From Gordonia polyisoprenivorans (lineage in GTDB: Bacteria; Actinomycetota; Actinomycetes; Mycobacteriales; Mycobacteriaceae): a stretch of DNA of 64,000 bases. Made by a program: the position numbers and the translations under genes. The notes below the pieces were generated by a model that had not been told where the DNA came from, searched no databases, and saw only the letters and a program-made list of their open reading frames with translations. This document shows, one piece after another, positions 60,762-64,000 of this stretch (its first letter is position 1; each line of letters starts with the position of its first letter). The stretch spans positions 3,286,001-3,350,000 of the forward strand of contig NZ_CP072203.1 of the NCBI RefSeq assembly GCF_017654315.1. The letters are read 5' to 3'.

Positions 60762-61882
60762 GGATCGGCATGGTGTGCCCGTACTCGTTCTCCGTCCCCG
60801 GCGGAGTGCAGGCGCACGTCGCCGAACTCGCCGCGGTGTTCATCGAACGCGGACACCATGTCAGCGTGATCGCCCCCGCCGACGGTGACACCGACCTACC
60901 CGACTACGTCGTCTCCGGCGGCCCGGCGCTCGCCATTCCCTACAACGGCTCGGTATCGCGGGTGAACTTCAGCCCCAACGGATATCGACGACTGCGTCGC
61001 TGGATCGCCGACAACCACTTCGACGTGTTGCACGTCCACGAACCCAATTCGCCGAGCCTGTCGATGATGGCACTGATGGTGGCCTCCGGGCCGATCGTCA
61101 CGACATTCCACACATCTACGTCGAAATCGTTGTGGCTCAGCACTTTCCAAGGCATGCTGCGGCCCTATCACGAGCGCATCTCGGGTAAGATCGCGGTCAG
61201 TGAACTGGCACGACGATGGCAGATGGAGTCGCTGGGTTCCGACGCGGTGGAGATCCCCAACGGCATCAACGTCAGATCGTTCGCCGACGCCGAACCCCTC
61301 GACGGCTATCCGTGGCCGGGGCGTACGGTGCTGTTCCTCGGTCGCTACGACGAGCCCCGCAAGGGCATCGACATCCTCATGCGCGCACTGCCCACGGTGG
61401 TGGAGCGATTCGGCGACCTGCGGGTTCTCGTGGTCGGCGGTGGTAACCAGAAAGCGTTGCGGCGTCGCGCCGGAGATCTCGCCGACCACCTCGTGTTCCT
61501 CGGTCAGGTCGACGACGCCACGAAGGCCCGCGCGCTGGCCTCGGCCGAGGTGTACTGCGCTCCGAACCTCGGCGGCGAGAGCTTCGGCATCGTGCTCGTC
61601 GAGGCCATGGCCGCCGGCGCGGCGGTGATCGCCAGCAAACTCGACGCGTTCCGGCGCGTGCTCGACGACGGCCGGGCGGGCCGGCTGTTCACGGTCGGCG
61701 CCGCCGACGAACTGGCGTCGGGACTGATCGAACTACTCGCCGACGACGACGCCCGCGCCGACCAGGTGCGGGCCGCACGTGCCCGCGCGGCCCGCTACGA
61801 CTGGTCGCGGGTCGCCGATCAGATCATGCGCGTGTACGAGACCGTCACCGTCGGTGCCGGCCCGGTCGTGGTGTCGGACTGA
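60758..61882 (+). CDS. pimA: Phosphatidyl-myo-inositol mannosyltransferase PimA
   Basis: 374 aa GT4 glycosyltransferase. ATG 60758 overlaps the acyltransferase stop. The N-terminal Rossmann domain opens MRIGMVCPYSFSVPGGVQAH (glycine loop) and has HVHEPNSPSLSMMAL with the catalytic His and the membrane-binding region. The second domain has LFLGRYDEPRKGIDILM (GDP-mannose phosphate contacts) and APNLGGESFGIVLVEAMAAG with the nucleotide-binding Glu. It transfers the first mannose from GDP-mannose to the 2-position of inositol in PI, an essential step in mycobacteria. Confidence 0.96.
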   Translation: MRIGMVCPYSFSVPGGVQAHVAELAAVFIERGHHVSVIAPADGDTDLPDYVVSGGPALAIPYNGSVSRVNFSPNGYRRLRRWIADNHFDVLHVHEPNSPSLSMMALMVASGPIVTTFHTSTSKSLWLSTFQGMLRPYHERISGKIAVSELARRWQMESLGSDAVEIPNGINVRSFADAEPLDGYPWPGRTVLFLGRYDEPRKGIDILMRALPTVVERFGDLRVLVVGGGNQKALRRRAGDLADHLVFLGQVDDATKARALASAEVYCAPNLGGESFGIVLVEAMAAGAAVIASKLDAFRRVLDDGRAGRLFTVGAADELASGLIELLADDDARADQVRAARARAARYDWSRVADQIMRVYETVTVGAGPVVVSD

Positions 61883-61915
61883 CGTCGTGCCGCACGAACC
61901 GAGGGGGTGGAGGAG

Positions 61916-62446
61916 ATGTCGGCGTTGACGATCGTGGTGGTCGTGATCATCGTGGCGATCCTGGTGATCATCGGTGCCTGGGCCTACAGTCGCGCGAATC
62001 GGCTCGACCGGCTCAACGTCCGCGTCGACCTCGCCTGGCAGGCGCTGGAGGCGGCACTGGAGCGTCGAACCGTGGTGGTGCGGGTACTCACCGCGTGGAT
62101 GGAGGACTCCGGTGATCCGGAGATCGCCACCGCCGCACGGCACCTCGCCGCCTGTGCCGACGCCGCCGAGCACGCTCCGCGCGCCTCCCGCGAGGATGCC
62201 GAGAATGCTTTGTCCACGGCGCTGAGCAGGGTGGACCCGTCGGTCCGTCCACCCGGACTGATCGCCGAATTGGCCGACGCCGAGACCCGGGTGATGATGG
62301 CCCGCCGCTTCTACAACGACGCCGTCCGCGACACCCTCAGCCTGGCCGACCGCTTCCTGGTGCGGTTGTTGCGCCTGGGCGGACGCGCACAGCGACCCGA
62401 GTACTTCGAGATCGTCGAGCGGGTGACCCCCGGCACCGCCGACTGA
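61916..62446 (+). CDS. LemA-like single-pass membrane protein
   Basis: 176 aa from ATG 61916, which follows a purine-rich GGGGGTGGAGG site; GTG 61907 is less likely. One N-terminal helix (LTIVVVVIIVAILVIIGAWA) is followed by LNVRVDLAWQALEAALERR and coiled-coil-like helices, RFYNDAVRDTLSLADRFLV and a terminal EYFEIVERVTPG. These features recall LemA-type proteins, where a W-x-x-V/L-x-A-L-x-x-R helix and a RxYN motif occur. In M. tuberculosis the gene at this place (Rv2609c) also carries a Nudix domain, which is absent here. It follows pimA after 33 nt and may be cotranscribed. Confidence 0.75.
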   Translation: MSALTIVVVVIIVAILVIIGAWAYSRANRLDRLNVRVDLAWQALEAALERRTVVVRVLTAWMEDSGDPEIATAARHLAACADAAEHAPRASREDAENALSTALSRVDPSVRPPGLIAELADAETRVMMARRFYNDAVRDTLSLADRFLVRLLRLGGRAQRPEYFEIVERVTPGTAD

Positions 62447-62496
62447 GCGGAGTCGGCCAAACCGAGGTGTGTGGCGAGTGCGCCGGACACCTCACC

Positions 62497-62502
62497 TATC
62501 CT
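62497..62502 (+). promoter_or_regulatory. -10 element of pdxS
   Basis: TATCCT, with a predicted start near 62509 and a leader of about 67 nt. There is no convincing -35 hexamer. Confidence 0.4.
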
Positions 62503-62575
62503 GGTGGGACGCGCTGCGCAGCCGAGGGCTGCGCCGTCGCCGAGACTCGAAGAACCGCGAACCAGGAGACCTCCA

Positions 62576-63535
62576 GTGAGCCAACCCCAGTCCGGGACCA
62601 CCCCCGGGTCTGATGCGACGTCCGCGATCAACGGACACCACGGCACCCCCGAGTCCGGACAGGGCACCGCGCGGGTGAAGCGGGGCATGGCCGAGATGCT
62701 CAAGGGCGGCGTGATCATGGACGTGGTCACCCCCGATCAGGCCAAGATCGCCGAGGACGCCGGCGCGGTCGCGGTGATGGCGCTCGAGCGTGTGCCCGCC
62801 GACATCCGTGCCCAGGGTGGCGTCTCGCGGATGAGTGATCCGGACATGATCGACGGGATCATCGCCGCGGTATCGATCCCCGTGATGGCCAAGGCCCGTA
62901 TCGGCCACTTCGTCGAGGCCCAGATCCTGCAGAGCCTCGGCGTCGACTACGTCGACGAGTCCGAGGTGCTGACCCCGGCCGACTACGCCAACCACATCGA
63001 CAAGTGGGCGTTCACGGTGCCGTTCGTCTGCGGTGCCACCAATCTCGGTGAGGCGCTGCGCCGTATCACCGAGGGAGCGGCGATGATCCGGTCCAAGGGT
63101 GAGGCCGGCACCGGCGACGTCTCGAACGCGACGACGCACATGCGCAAGATCCGCGACGAGATCCGCAGGCTCACCTCGCTGCCGACCGACGAGCTGTATG
63201 TGGCCGCCAAGGAGCTGCAGGCGCCCTACGAGCTGGTTGCCGAGGTCGCGCGGGCGGGCAAGCTGCCCGTCACCTTGTTCACTGCCGGTGGCATCGCGAC
63301 CCCGGCCGATGCGGCGATGATGATGCAACTCGGCGCCGAGGGCGTGTTCGTCGGATCGGGCATCTTCAAGTCCGGCAACCCGGCGCAGCGTGCGGCCGCG
63401 ATCGTGCAGGCGACGACCTTCCACGACGACCCCGACGTGCTGGCGAAGGTCTCGCGCGGACTCGGTGAGGCGATGGTCGGGATCAACGTCGACGACATCC
63501 CGGCGCCGCACCGGCTCGCCGAACGAGGTTGGTGA
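62576..63535 (+). CDS. pdxS: Pyridoxal 5'-phosphate synthase subunit PdxS
   Basis: 319 aa from GTG 62576 with AGGAG 7 nt upstream. The TIM-barrel sequence is highly conserved: [21 protein letters not shown] (Asp and first catalytic Lys region), [36 protein letters not shown] (second Lys), [19 protein letters not shown] and the phosphate-binding [17 protein letters not shown]. It builds PLP from ribose 5-phosphate, glyceraldehyde 3-phosphate and ammonia supplied by the glutaminase PdxT, which is not in the window. The first 35 residues are a Ser/Gly/Pro-rich extension. The gene order matches Rv2606c downstream of the PIM genes. Confidence 0.96.
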   Translation: MSQPQSGTTPGSDATSAINGHHGTPESGQGTARVKRGMAEMLKGGVIMDVVTPDQAKIAEDAGAVAVMALERVPADIRAQGGVSRMSDPDMIDGIIAAVSIPVMAKARIGHFVEAQILQSLGVDYVDESEVLTPADYANHIDKWAFTVPFVCGATNLGEALRRITEGAAMIRSKGEAGTGDVSNATTHMRKIRDEIRRLTSLPTDELYVAAKELQAPYELVAEVARAGKLPVTLFTAGGIATPADAAMMMQLGAEGVFVGSGIFKSGNPAQRAAAIVQATTFHDDPDVLAKVSRGLGEAMVGINVDDIPAPHRLAERGW

Positions 63536-63629
63536 CCGTCCTGACCGCGAGTATCCGTCGACCGAACGGCTGTTTTCCGGTGTGGTCCGACGCTGTCCGG
63601 CGAGGTCTCGCCGGTAGGATCTGCTGACC

Positions 63630-64000
63630 ATGGATTCGGTGAGCATCGTCCGCGACGAGGCGACCTCGGGCACCCACTTCGTGGAGGATCTGCGTCTGGA
63701 GTGGGCGGTGCGTTGCAGCGTCGGCCGGGTGCGTGAGACCAACGAGGACGCTGCTCTGGCCATGCCGGGAAAGTACCTGCTGGCCGACGGTATGGGCGGG
63801 CACGACAGCGGGGAACTCGCCAGTGAGGCGGCGCTGCTGACGCTGTCGGCTGCCACGAGTGCCGGCGAGCTGATCGAGACGCAGAAGGCCCTCATCGACC
63901 TCCTCGACGAGGCGCAGGCCCGGATCTCCGACATCGAGACCTCCTCGGAGCGCCGCGCGGGAACCACGACGACCGGAGCGGTGCTCGTCACCGTCGAGGG
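63630..64000 (+). CDS. PP2C-family Ser/Thr protein phosphatase (3' end outside window)
   Basis: The frame opens at ATG 63630 and runs off the right edge after 123 codons. Metal-site motifs of bacterial PP2C phosphatases are present: SVGRVRETNEDAAL (first Arg/Glu-Asp), LLADGMGGHDSGELASEAAL (catalytic Asp in ADGMGGH) and GTTTTGAVLVTVE. It removes phosphate from Ser/Thr residues using Mn/Mg. TAGGAT lies 9 nt before the ATG and is probably the -10 element, giving a leader of only a few bases. Whether a regulatory domain follows cannot be seen. Confidence 0.88.
   Translation, partial: MDSVSIVRDEATSGTHFVEDLRLEWAVRCSVGRVRETNEDAALAMPGKYLLADGMGGHDSGELASEAALLTLSAATSAGELIETQKALIDLLDEAQARISDIETSSERRAGTTTTGAVLVTVE

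Noticed and set aside
1..64000. CRISPR arrays, transposases and insertion sequences
   Set aside because: No regularly spaced 25-40 nt repeats with unique spacers and no DDE-transposase motifs were seen. The only repeats are short tandem ones inside or next to genes.

Overview
This window comes from a high-GC mycolic-acid actinobacterium (order Mycobacteriales), most likely Gordonia or a close relative. That rests on gene content and gene order read from the sequence and compared from memory, not on a search. Markers are the PIM locus (PIP synthase, acyltransferase, PimA), the arabinan enzyme AftC, SigA plus SigB, polyphosphate glucokinase, Cei, HemQ and many actinobacterial DUF families. Gene order from about 4 to 42 kb follows the M. 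tuberculosis Rv2711-Rv2669 block. The segment from 56.4 kb to the right edge follows Rv2614c-Rv2606c.

Layout. 0-4 kb: an AcuC-type deacetylase overlapping a GNAT/acyl-CoA-synthetase-like lysine acetyltransferase. 4-14 kb: sigB, DUF3099, DUF3039, YihY, an SF2 helicase, a zinc-ribbon protein, a TauE/SafE permease behind a leader peptide, sigA, ppgK. 14-21 kb: suhB, cei, DUF4193, DUF3093, dut, DUF3710, a hydrolase, an OB-fold protein. 20-25 kb: a potassium module (two TrkA-type subunits facing an APC permease) and an RNA methyltransferase. 25-33 kb: dxs, RNase D, DUF3000, heme genes hemE-hemY-hemQ, a PaiB-like protein. 33-38 kb: msrB, aftC, a lipoprotein hydrolase, a RibD-like reductase, a ZapE/AFG1 ATPase. 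38.5-41.2 kb: DUF6285, an ACAD11-like dehydrogenase and an APH-like kinase, which fit 4-hydroxyacyl-CoA breakdown. 41.3-43.6 kb: a GNAT, a 32-residue metallothionein, and a methyltransferase and SDR behind a TPP riboswitch. 43.7-44.7 kb: a tandemly duplicated Gly-Cys-Val tRNA cluster and tRNA-Val(CAC).

44.9-54.3 kb is accessory. It starts at the tRNA-Val 3' end and holds orphan proteins, a DUF4238 gene broken by a nonsense codon, a stand-alone M41-like peptidase, a serine recombinase beside an array of TGAGA motifs, a decayed VOC gene and a divergent MarR pair with two operators. 54.4-64 kb returns to core genes: a GT87 glycosyltransferase, thrS, a HIT phosphorylase, the PIM operon, pdxS and a truncated PP2C phosphatase.

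Regulation. At least 13 genes have a TANNNT -10 element exactly 6-7 nt before the start codon, the signature of leaderless transcripts. Other regulatory elements seen are an ECF-type promoter for sigB, a perfect Crp/GlxR palindrome, a TPP riboswitch whose 3' end contains the Shine-Dalgarno sequence, and paired MarR operators. No transposase, IS element or CRISPR array was seen.
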